In this document: positions 49,605 to 60,821 of the stretch, piece after piece | Position numbering within the stretch: the first letter of the stretch is position 1 | Layout: each line of letters opens with the position of its first letter | Origin: Theocolax elegans | Lineage: Eukaryota; Arthropoda; Insecta; Hymenoptera; Cerocephalidae | Assembly: GCA_026168455.1 (NCBI GenBank) | Contig: CM047428.1 | Coordinates: 88,244,594 to 88,308,593, forward strand | Direction of reading: 5' to 3' | DNA length: 64,000 nucleotides | The notes under the pieces: model-generated | Told to the model about the DNA's origin: nothing | Database searches by the model: none | The model's input: the letters and a program-made list of their open reading frames with translations, nothing else | Program-made: the position numbers and the translations under genes

Positions 49605-52600
49605 TTAGGAAAGAAGAAACTGGTCCAGGATATGCCAACCGCGAATAAGGAGTGTTCGAAAACTGTCGCTGAGCCAACACATCACCAGCATGAATAGTAA
49701 AATTTTGGTGATCACGTCCACCCAGTACATTCTGAAATTAGAAGGAAAAAAGAAAACGTCATTTGATGTTTTAAATTTGCGGATGAATTATAAGACGAAA
49801 TACGTACATCCTCATGTGTCGACGTGCTCTCGGCAAAGTCTCTGGCGGCTCGTTCAATATAAATATTCTAGCGGCTCTGATGCAATTCTCGAAGTAATCG
49901 TCCAAATCCATATCGTCTCCGTGTAATTGGTAATTCACTTTTTCCTTTTCGTTCAGTATCGATCTCACCTCCGCTATGTTCGAATTTTCAAAGTCCCATT
50001 GGTTGTTCGCGTAATATTCGAATACTTCAAAACCCTTTTGTATACGTCGTTGAACACGGCACATACTGCAATATATGGAAATTAAATAATTTAAATTATC
50101 GAGTGAGAAGTACTAACTTTTTACATTTAAATTTATCAGATTTATCGTTTTCAATTTTTTGTTGCCCTGTACCGAGATTTTTAAATTTTGACGAACGATT
50201 CCATCATAATAAAACACAACGTACGCGTATATAATTTTTAAATTTTAATATCAAATGTTAATTTAATTATTAATTAAATTAGTCAAAAATATTAATTTTA
50301 ATATTATAAACATAACCAGATTCGCAATGTGGTAATTATATATACACTTTTGGTCGAATACTTGCCCAGCTCTGGTATTTTTTGTGTTTTGTTTCTTTAA
50401 AAATGAAAATGTCAAGCCCTCCCTTACGTTTTAAGATATCCATATGAATTTTATCCGACTTTTCATTCAATATTTTAAATATAATTTTTTAGTTGAACTG
50501 TGTAGATTCCTGTAATTTGAGTGTAGGTTGGGCGACATTCCGTCATAAAACTGTTTATTTTTGTGTCAATAAAGGTAGATCCCTTCAATCGGTTTGTTAA
50601 AAGTGTTTGACATAATTTAATGTTCTTGACTGATCTACCAAAAAAGTGCATTAAAGAAAAATATAAAAAAAGAATATTAGGTTATTCGAGCACGAAAAGC
50701 TAAAGCTAAAGGCGAAATGCTAAAATGGTAACGAACTCGTACCAAGTTCCACAAAAAGAAATCCTATAAAACTGAAGTACCGAAAAGTAAATATAAAAAA
50801 GTGGGTATAGACGTACATTGGTTTCTGTCCGACTAGAAATATGAGTGTATCGATAAAGTAAGCCGGTATCATGTGGAACAAGAAAAAGCATATGTTGTGC
50901 ATCAAACGTGATTTTTTCATGCTACCACCAGGATACCACACGACATTGTTAAGCGGCACTCTTTCGGTTATTCGACGGCCTCGCTCGATTATTTCAGCCC
51001 ATGACACCTAAAAATACAATGGTGTATATTATTATCAAGTACCAAAGGAGAAAATAAGGAAAAGAAGGAAAAATTAAAGGTAAAGGAGGATGTAGGTAAC
51101 CTTAAATTCACTACTACTGGTGAGGTTATAAACACGCTTCTCGTGGTCCTTGTTTGCGATGTAATTCCAGGTGACGGCGAGGATGGCATTCACGGCGATA
51201 TCGACTGGCACATAATCTGCGTAGCTGTTTTCGTTACAGTACATCGTCCGGATCACACCTTTACCTGCACCTATAAGTAGACCCGTTGGTCCATTTATAT
51301 TGTCCGTCCATCCGGGAACCGGTTCCTTCCATATCGGTATCACGATGCTGGGTCTAAACAAAATTTACACATTTATTATTAGTTCCTTCAATTTCAATTA
51401 ACGGGGTTGGATACCCTATGGCCTACTATGGCCTATTCCTACCGACCGAGCAGTACAAATTCATTGGAGCGATTTTACCGACATATAGATTATAAGTGAC
51501 CGTTTTTTATTTTTATCTTTTACTAAAGAAGTTTATGAGGAATTTTGGCACCAGAGCACTATTCTACACAGTACTACAAGTAACTCGTCAAATTTTTGTG
51601 CAAATTCATTGAATATTTACAAAGAATAGTGTGAAACTGTAATCCACTATAATCAGGTTATGTTGCATAAAAATTATAGTTTCGCACTATTTTTTGTAAG
51701 TAACTTTCATACTCAAGAAAGTTGCATCAGAATTTGACAAGCTACTTGTAGTACTGTATAGAAAGGGGCTCTGCTGCCAAAATTCCTCATAAGCACGGAG
51801 AGAAGAAACAAACCAGCGTTGTATGAACGTTTCTGCAACCGTTACCCGCCGTGAAATCGTGCTATGGTTGCGCGATATCCATGCTACTTTTGTGTGATTC
51901 CATACCACGTTGGTATGATCGTCATACTATTGCTTGTTTAGCCACGCCCCCTGCGCGTTTTCACCTATGATGCCTATGGAAACTTTTGGCAGGGCGGCCA
52001 TACCATCGCGGTATGACATCCTGCAACTTTGCGCTGACAGCCTAACCTACAACGCTAGTCTGTTTCTTCTCTCCGTGAGCTTGTTTAATTATTGACAAAA
52101 ATTAAAAACGGTAACTTCTATATGTCGATAAGATCGCTAGCTTAGTCGTCCTATTATAGAGGATGCAGTCAATCGCTATTTTACGAATGTATCTACATTA
52201 TAAGTATATGTGTTAATTTTTACGTACTCTCTAAATCTCTTCGAGTGAATTTTTCACTCGAATAGAGTGAGAATTCACTCGATGTATCCAGAAAAAACAG
52301 AGCCTGTCGACTTCGAGTGATTTTTCATTTTAAGGAAGAGTGAAAACTTCACTCGGGCTGAAGAGTCATTAAACGACCCTATAATAGAGTGATATATCAC
52401 CCTTTTAGAATGAGTTTATCACTCGAAAAAGAATGAATCCTCACTCGTTTATGAGGGTGAATACATATTTGGATACTGGATGTAGTATTAATAACCTCAA
52501 AAATATATTATATAAATGTTTCTTTTATTAAGAATTAAAATAGTTGCAAATTCAACAATGTGTTAAAAAATATTCAAATGCATAACAACTTATGCTTAAA

Positions 52601-55600
52601 CTCTTTAAAAATAAAAATTATATATACACTTTTATATATATATATAATTTATCTATAAATATTTTCTTATGTTTATAATCAGTCGTATTCTTTTATATCA
52701 GGTCAATCATAGTTGTCATATCCTTCATTATCAACATTACTTTCTACCAGGTTGGCTTGGGAACTGTAAATATAAAATAAATTAAATTATATAAACAATT
52801 AGACAGTTAATAAAATAACAAAAATTACCTGTCATTTCATCGCCCATGTTAAGAAATGTTGAGTGCAAAGTTGTACAACAATTTTTAGGTGCCACTCCTT
52901 TAATTTCCATTATGCATGAGGCAATAAAGTTGTAAAATATTTCTAAATCAGGTGCAAAACAAATGTCAAAACAAAAATGCAATTTGATTAAAATATCAAA
53001 AGTTTTTACAATACTGTCTCCAACTCTAATTAAGTGACTATCGGCCATAATGAAAAAATCTCCTGCCTTTACTGAACCAGTACTACATATAAGGTACGGC
53101 TGAATATGAGTTGAACTTTTGGCAGAAGCAGCCTTATTCAACAAATCATCTTGCATCTGTAGTAATGAATAAATAGATTTTTAGAAATGAGATATTAGAT
53201 AATTATAAGTATACGTTTAAAGTAAAAGAACAAAATGAATCAATACGTACATCAACAAATTGAATTAAATTTGGGTTGGGTACTTGAACCGATGTAATAT
53301 TCAATGATTCTTTCTTAGCTTTCAATTTGATTTTCTTGATATTTTCCTCTAAAAGCTCTTGTTGAAAATTCCCAAGGTTTTCTATGCGATGATCTTGAAC
53401 TTGAGCAATATCATAAGCTTTAATGTGTCTAATAAGAGAATTGTACCGCACAAAATGTCTATTACAATTTCCATTTAAACATTTATAACCATGTAATTGT
53501 GGCTGACTAACTGAAATTGCATGGACTCTACGATAGTGATTTTTTAAATTATCAATACCACACACTTTATCAAGACATTTACAACATATAAGTTGATCCA
53601 TTTTTAAAATGTAAAAAAAAGCAATAAAGAAAAAAAACAAAAAAGAAAAAGTATGTTAGACTCTCTCAAATACTGTGCAAATGTTTAAAATTAATGAATT
53701 TCATACAAAGTTCTATTTTTCAAGTGTTATTTACCTTTTAATATATCAACTGCCTGCTGATGTACATTTTGTTGTAGTAGGTAAACTGCAAGAGCATTAC
53801 AATCGTATAACGTTTCCTGAAACATACACAGGCAAACAAATAAATATATTGTACATAGTCCATACAGAATCATACATATCTATACGCTTATAACAAGTAT
53901 ATATATGGGAGATTCCATGTGAAGTAATCCAGTTAAAAAATGGAATTTTGTTTTAATGTATGGAATCAGTAAGAAACTACTCGAATAGGGTGTAGCTAAA
54001 TTTTTAGACCTGAATTTCAATTAGTACCATTGCTGTAACCAATCAAAATACCGAATTTTTTGAAAAAAAAATGACTTTTGGCCATTTTTATCACTTAATA
54101 ACTCAAAATCTAACAATTTTTTCATATATACATTAAATTTGAAAAAGTTTATTAATTTCAAGAAGAATCAGTTGAAATATGTCATTTATATTATTTTAAA
54201 ACTTTGAATATAGTTATAATCAATAAAAACCTTTATAGTAAAAAAAAGGGTTGTAAGATCAAAAATATTTTATCCATCCAAAAATCTATTTCATCGATGA
54301 CTGATTACCTTAAAAATAATGCAAAGTTTGAGTGCGGCAGAGCATTTCAGACAAAGTTATGGTGTTTTTAGGCAAATTTCTTAAAAAAGAGAGCGAATGC
54401 ATTTATGAAAAAAACAGACTAACCGTATACTTGCATTCAAACAATATGACACTATTATTCCTCAATATTACTAAAATATACTATTTATTGTTAGTCACTG
54501 ATACTTTTTAATCTTTAAGTTGCTTACAAACACAAAACAGTAGGTATAAGCAGTTATACCTGTTATATAATTGGATAAATACCTGAAACTTTTTATAATT
54601 CCAATAAATCCAATTATATAACAGGTATAACTAAAAGTATCAGACTTAAATAACAACTAAATAAAAGTATCAATAACTAACAATAAATAGTATTTTTACA
54701 ACTAAATAAAAGTATCAATAACTAACAATAATAGTATATTTTAGTAATATTGAGGAATAATAGAGTCATATTGTTTGAATGCAAGTATACGGTTAGTCTG
54801 TTTTTTTCATAAAATGCATTCGCTCTCTTTTTTTAAGAAATTTGCCTAAAAACACCATAACTTTGTCTGAAATGCTCTGCCGCACTCAAACTTTGCATTA
54901 TTTTGAAGGTAATTAATCATCGATGAATTAGATTTTTGGATGGCTAAAATATTTTTGATCGTACAACCCTTTCTTTACTATAAAGGTTTTTATTGATTAT
55001 AACTATATTCAAATTTTTAAAATAATATAAATGAAATATTTCAACTGATTCTTCTTGAAATTAATAAACTTTTTCAAATTTAATATATATAAGAAAAAAT
55101 TGTTAGATTTTGAGTTATTAAGTGATAAACATGGCCAAAAAGTCAATTTTTTCAAAAGATTCGATTTTTGATTGGCTACAGCTTTTGTACTAATTGTAAT
55201 TCAGGTCTAAAAGTTTAGCTACACTCTATTCAAGTAGTTTTTTACTGATTCCATACATTAAAATAAAATTCTATTTTTTAAGTGGACCACTTCACATGGA
55301 ATTTCCCATATATATATATCTATGTATATATGTGTACATATAAACACAAACAAATTACTTGATATTTAAATTTGTCAAAACAAAACATTACATTACAAGT
55401 GTCATTAATTTACAAATTTTAAAAACCTAACCTATAACTTCTTTTTTTAATTTTATTTTTACAGAAATTTAAATACGCGTCGTACATACTAATTATATAT
55501 ACATATATTTTTACTTACCACTGGTAACTTATTAATATCTCCAGTAGGCGTAATCCCAATTTGTTTACAATGAAGGAGTATAACGTTTCTTCCTGGTGAA

Positions 55601-58011
55601 CAAGGCGAGTTTACTTTTACTAATATCATAATTAACTGTACCACCCGTAAAATTCGAGTCACTTCACTCACTCGATAAGGTAGAGAGGCTCATGTCATTC
55701 TAATAAGATTGAATGTCATTTGCAAATCACTCGAAAACGAGTCACTTAAAAGTCACTCGGTCTTCGAATGGAAAATTTCACTCGAAGAGATTTAGAGAGT
55801 ACACATCGAACAAAACGAAAAATTGTATTATCGGTAATAGGGATGTCAAATTCGTTATGTTATCATCAGAGGTCTTTATGGACTGAGAAATACTATTTTT
55901 ACATTAATTAATTTTTATATATTCGTTGCCATACAATTTACAATCGTGCAAAATTTCAATTGCACGGTGATTGCGTGCAGTAGTTAATACAAACTTTTTA
56001 AGTGATTAGTGCATAGTTAACAAGATAATTATTTTAAATTTTTTTAACAAAATTGGTTAAACAATTAATTTTACTATTATATACTGCGTCACGATAAAGA
56101 GTAATTTTCTCATGATTTCCCTTATAAATAGTCCTTCTCAGTCGGTAAATCAATCGAATATAATAAAGAAACGGATTTAACTCCCCCTTAAAAATACTAT
56201 CTTTTGAAAAAGTGAAATACATCCATATAAGCAAAAGACAATTAAATAAAAAGGTGGAAATTTGAATGGGATGGCATATCTGATTGTTACCGACCGATCA
56301 AAAATGATTATTTATTTATCATATCATACATTTATTTAAATATGTATATTGCATGTAATTGCAATATCCAACGAGAAAAACAACAGATCATTTAACATAA
56401 TTTATCCTTTTACAAAGTTTCATACGTACATTTCAAGTGCACCTTTTAAAATAATACAGTTTTATAGAATAGTATCCTTAAAAGTGTTGGAGCTTTGCAT
56501 AAGGACACATTATTCAATGATTTCAATGATGATGAAAAGTATGTTTTGTCAAAAAAATAATGAGAATAAAGTTGTATTGCTCGGTCGGTAAGTATTATCT
56601 ATCAAGTATGACGTTCTCTTTGAGAAGTGGTATACATCATTATTACCGAGCCGAAATCAATACGAAAAATTTGGACGATGTAACTTTGATTAATTGGCCG
56701 TAACCTCAAAACTCAAAAACAATATCAACGAACATGTTTGTCAGACGGATAGTGATAACGATTTCTCTAAATAATATCAAATTGTGTGCCAAGTTGATTA
56801 AAATAAAAATAAATATTTAGCGCATATTCTCCTGGTGTACGCTATACGGAGACGAGGGTAACAAAAATATGAGGGGGGGAAGTTCCGAGATCGCGGTAGG
56901 ATTGGTGGATAAATAGAGGCATAAAAAGGAAAAGAAAAAGAAAAAGAAAAAGAGAGGGAAAAAGGCGAAGAGAACCTTAAAATAATAGCTGGAATGTCGG
57001 ACATGGCCTCTTCAACGAGACCTTCGGAGAGAGCCTTGGTGAAGGCATAGGTGTTCGGAAGATCACCGAGAATCTTATCCGTCATAGCTTCGACCACTTG
57101 ATCCTCCATCCATTCGACGCATTTGATGATTTTGTGAGGATCCGCCGGTGGTGGGTATGGTTTTTCTCCGAGGACCTGAAACGTTTATCATCGTCATTTA
57201 CTCACTTACTCCGAGCTCCGGGAATATATGCATAATCGTTTGCTTCTCCTGTTCGTGTACCTTTTCTTCGAGATGGCAATACGCCGTACTGATGTGTGCA
57301 AACAGTTCAAGTTTCTTCATTTCTCTGGCCAATTCTAACATTAGCTTGGTGCCTCGTGTGTTAAGGAGTACGGCTCGTTTCAGCAACTCGTCGAATCTAA
57401 AATATAAGTATGAACAACCGATAATTTACGTGGGATGATGAAACTCCCTTTTCTCGGTCTATGCATAAGTACCCTCGTAAGATAAATGACAAACAAGTGT
57501 CAATTCATCCCAAATCAACTATATTCTGTGAATCTCAAGATTTTTTGGAAGATTACCGCAAGTCGATTCAAAGAGATAAAGATATTCCGTGGATCGTGGG
57601 TGTACTTCCTCTTCGATAGTACGTACGATATATTTTTAGTCCAAGTGTCATCAACCTTTCGATAATTATTATTATTATATTTATTTACGTCACGCTTCTT
57701 CCAACTTATTGATAAAAAACTCGGTATTCTTCCAAAAATCGTTTTAATCATTGAAATTCCCATGAGAAAGAAAATATTTTAGAGAAAATGTTGGTACATT
57801 TATAAATGCTATATCAAATATACGGAAATAAAAGAAAGTGTATTAACCTGACTGTTGCTGCTCCATGGTAAACGATGCTTACTCGTTCTCTGAGTAACTT
57901 CCTATTTTCTGGGGAAATACCCAAACCTGGGAGCGACACGTCACCGTCGATCACGGTCACCGATTTTCGTAGAGCTTCGATCCCTCTTTCTTTCTTCACC
58001 TTCTCGAACAA
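49605..58011 (-). CDS. Fatty acyl-CoA reductase, 5' exon(s) not in window
   Basis: Seven exons join in phase on the minus strand: 57,848-58,011; 57,210-57,396; 56,976-57,175; 51,101-51,353; 50,817-51,007; 49,808-50,065; 49,605-49,731. The product (about 370 residues here) reads LFEKVKKERGIEALRK, then GDVSLPGLGIS, VYHGAATVRFDE, HISTAYC, the catalytic YxxxK as TYAFTKAL, RPSIVIPIWKEPVPGWTDN and GPTGLLIGAGKGVIRTM, then the FAR_C domain and a hydrophobic C-terminal anchor (ITKILLFMLVMCWLS). Family enzymes reduce fatty acyl-CoA to alcohol with NADPH at the ER or peroxisome, for waxes, cuticular lipids or pheromones. The N-terminal Rossmann exon with GxxGFLG was not found up to 64,000, so it lies outside or was lost. 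The fourth intron (5.6 kb) is filled by transposons. The last two exons are duplicated at 48,023-48,482. Confidence 0.9.
50066..50816. other. FAR intron before the penultimate exon
   Basis: AT-rich, bounded by the GTACGT donor (at 50,816) and the AG acceptor next to 50,065. A CGTCATAAAACTG-type stretch and AAG runs are seen but no repeat or gene. Confidence 0.7.
51467..52138. mobile_element. Palindromic element with a nested MITE, in the FAR intron
   Basis: The left arm from GAGCGATTTTACCGACATAT through TTATGAGGAATTTTGGCA to the CACTATTCT region is mirrored on the right, centred near 51,650. The right arm is interrupted after CCTCATAAG by a 284-bp insertion and resumes as AGCTTGTTTAATTATTG. 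Without the insertion the element is about 390 bp. No coding sequence. Confidence 0.75.
51794..52077. mobile_element. MITE with CACGGAGAGAAGAAAC ends
   Basis: The terminal inverted repeats are about 30 bp with two mismatches: CACGGAGAGAAGAAACAAAC at the left and its complement at 52,048-52,077. It is inserted in the right arm of the palindromic element, so it is the younger of the two. The interior is fairly GC-rich and non-coding. Confidence 0.82.
52744..53601 (-). CDS. C2H2 zinc-finger protein carried by the transposon
   Basis: Exons 53,251-53,601 (117 codons from ATG), 52,829-53,156 and a short terminal one (52,744-52,763) join in phase across GTACGT and GTAATT donors, giving about 232 residues. 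Residues 6-27 form a C-x2-C-x12-H-x4-H finger (CCKCLDK...HYRRVH). A second finger-like segment (CLNGNC...RH) lacks its last His. A lysine-rich stretch (EENIKKIKLKAKKE) follows. The C-terminal half contains RVGDSIVKTFDILIKLHFCF and FAPDLEIFYNFIASC. From memory it resembles the short, multi-copy zinc-finger proteins found in many insect genomes, which are of unknown function; that resemblance is not tested. Its place inside the TIRs suggests a transposon accessory or a truncated element protein. Confidence 0.5.
53602..55629 (-). CDS. Small spliced ORF of the transposon, interrupted by a palindrome
   Basis: Exon 55,519-55,629 starts at ATG (MILVKVNSPCSPGRNVILLH) and ends in phase 0 at a GTAAGT donor. 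Exon 53,735-53,816 (ETLYDCNALAVYLLQQNVHQ) follows an AG and ends phase 1 at GTAAAT. Joining to the next plausible acceptor (TTTGCACAG, about 53,680) adds a few residues and a stop, giving about 70 residues. The 1.4-kb palindrome sits in the intron, so coding phase is not disturbed. No family is recognised. It could be an N-terminal unit normally spliced to the zinc-finger exons, but the phases do not fit. Confidence 0.33.
53907..55307. mobile_element. 1.4-kb near-perfect palindrome nested in the transposon
   Basis: GGGAGATTCCATGTGAAGT at the left end is matched by ACTTCACATGGAATTTCCC at the right. About 690 bp of each arm is complementary, with scattered mismatches, to a centre near 54,590 (ATTATATAACAGGTATA against TATACCTGTTATATAAT). 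Both flanks are (TA)n, so a TA or TATATATA target duplication is possible but not provable. The arms contain no credible coding frame. It is a long foldback element. Confidence 0.86.
55803..56975. other. Rest of the large FAR intron
   Basis: AT-rich, with TCGGTCGGTAA and TACCGAGCC motifs near 56,581-56,655 that echo the dispersed motif at 34 kb, and a GAAAAA run (56,930-56,960). No exon is seen. Confidence 0.6.
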
Positions 58012-60790
58012 CTGTCGACATTCAATTCATTCGGATTATTAATAACACACCGGGCCGTACACTACGAGATGAACTCTATTGTTTTTTAATATACTTATAT
58101 TTATTATTATGGTTCATCGAATATCCCAAGTTTTTTTATTGACAGCTCTTTTTAATTTTATTTTAATAATCAATCATTAAATCTTGTTTTTATTCTTTTC
58201 TGTGACATCGCGCTACATATTTATATGTATCTCGGGGACGAAAAAATACAATCGTACAGTAAAAGAAGGAAACTCTCGTAAAAATGGTGTTATAAGGGTT
58301 ATTCTATTTTACAAGATAAAATGCAGACGAGTTAATATCAAAACATCCTTGTAGATGTCAATTAAATTATTAATTAATCATTTAAATTTTAAAAAAGTAA
58401 TGTCATCAACATGTCATCAACAACACAATATTTTTTTAAACAAGTAAATTACATTTTTTAAATATTCAGATAAAGTACGGTACACGTATATTTCGATTAT
58501 TCTTTTTACACAACGAAATAATACACTTTAATTAAAAATCATATACGAATATTTCCTTCCTTCAAAACATTAAAAAAATAGGCTAATTTCTAGAGGATAA
58601 TAATATGTGAAACCTATAATATTACCCGAATGCCTCTCCTTCGTTTATTACTTTATCGTACGCTGTCTGTTAGTAAAAAGTTTATGATATAACTTTTTGC
58701 AAGAGACGTGACATTTTATTAAATCTACAAAAATTCGAATTTTTTTTTATTTCTAGCATATTTTATTATTTAAATAGATTCGTCGTAGGTTTTCCTCGAG
58801 GCATACAACAGAACGCGACACGCGTATCAATCCATTCGTGCTTGACCACTTTGTAAATCAGTGAAGGCAAACGAATAACTGATACAATCGTATGAATATT
58901 TTTGAGACCAAGATTCTTGATAAAGTACCGAGTAAACATTTGACTATAAAAATCGCAATATTCTAAAATATCGCGTGTAAATATCCTCGTTTCCTATATG
59001 AATTAGACTCTCAAATTGGTATAGTTAACGAAAATTTATCGAGAGAACCGGAAGAAAATGAGTGGTTTGCATCGCAGATGAAAATTAAGAACCTTCACTC
59101 GTCTCGCTCCCAGCGAACAGTCTTCCTTATTATGACGATAATAATAATGGTTTTAGACCAGTTTTTAATCTAGACGTAAAAATCCCAAACTCGTTTGGAT
59201 GGATCGATCGAACGTGGATCGTTGGACTGGACGCGCGTATAATATTTCGGCTTATGCGCTACCTGTTGGTGGTCACGTATATATCTACATGTATATGTAT
59301 ATACGACAATTTTATAATTAGATTAAGGAAATTTTTTAAAAAAAATATATTTTATACATTTAAACAGTGTTGCTATCATAATAACTCTTGAAACGTCGCT
59401 TGGACCGAAAAATTTACTCGTTTTGAGAGAAAACTGAGGGAATCGGTAAACCTGAAACTCTAAAAAGTGTAGATCATCGGTTCAGAATTTTTGAGTACTT
59501 CATATTTACTGGCTTAAGTATAGACAAGTAAGTACCTTAAAATAATGAAGATTTAAAATAAAATAAAATAAAATAAAATAAAATGAATAAATAATTGTAT
59601 ATTAAGTCAAAGTAAACACCACAAAGTAGAAGTTTAATATATAGATGTATACATCCACACATTTGCATTTTCCGCAGTATAATTATTATCACTTTATTAC
59701 TAATTGATTTATAATTAATGCTAATTGACGGGCGGTTTATTGCGTAACTCCTCGCTATTGTGAAGACTCGATGGCATTCCCGTGTGCCTAAAAAACCGAA
59801 ATCGCAAATTGTGAAAAATATACATAATATACATACGCATCGTTGCAAAATAACTTGTAAAGCCTACATACAAAAAAATATTATATACAAATCGACATTG
59901 ACGACTAAATTTCTAATAACACGATGTCAATTAATTACGTGTACGGCTTTAAATATTAAAATTGTCATTTATCATTTAAAAAGGTTCATTAATTTTTTGT
60001 TTAATATGGCTAATTTTGCGCGTTACGTCTATACACTTAATCCTTCTGACGGCTTTATCGTTGCGTATATATATACAAATTCAAAGATCAACAGTTATTA
60101 ATTATCAATGCGTTACAAATCAATATTTAATTTCGTTTGACAAATGAAGTAATCAAAGATTTATTTGATAAATTCTAAACAATCGACGCGCAGCAATCTT
60201 ATTTTCTATTGTTTTATTTGCATACACGCGTATTTAGTAAACATTTCTTTGTGACTATTTTATCATAAGAATTATGCGGGAATACAGTTAATGTTAATGG
60301 AATATAAATATGTGTATCAAACTTTATTGCATTAGTGGAGACTACCTTTTTTTAACATATTGGTATAGGAAATATGGTATAATCATATATATCACCTGTA
60401 AAACATCAGGTATTTTTAGTTATAAATCATTAAATAAATGTTCAAAGTCCCACTGAGATGTTTACATGTTCATTTGTAAGGAAACCCATCGTCTTCTTGA
60501 AATTGAAATTTTTTTTATTAAATTACGATAACAAGTAAATTTTCCTTTATTTTTATTTGAAAAGTTTAAAAGTATAATTTTTTTCACTTTTTATAAAGCT
60601 TAATTTGTGAGATTGTACTGAGGTGACAGAGGTGATGTGAGAGAGATACTTACTGTTCTAAAAATTAAAAAACGTACGTTAGGTTTACACCCTCTGTATA
60701 AAAAAAGGATTATTGTTCGGCACACGTGTGAAAGACGATTTTAAATTCGTGTGAGTATATCTGTACCTCCGGTTCGTAAATGCCTATACT

Positions 60791-60821
<31 letters not shown>

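Larger units (their letters stand above)
52224..55802. mobile_element. 3.58-kb TIR transposon with subterminal TCACTCGAA arrays
   Basis: The ends GTACTCTCTAAATCTCTTCG (52,224) and the inverted copy to 55,802 agree over about 30 bp. Inside each end lie many copies, in both orientations, of TCACTCGAA or close variants (for example about 52,241, 52,254, 52,275, 52,313, 52,348, 52,430; and 55,665, 55,728, 55,752, 55,780). Two spliced minus-strand coding units lie between. Removing the nested palindrome (53,907-55,307) leaves about 2.18 kb. The subterminal repeats look like transposase-binding sites, as in many DNA transposons. No DDE transposase was recognised, so autonomy and superfamily are unknown. 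Target duplication is not resolvable. Confidence 0.78.
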
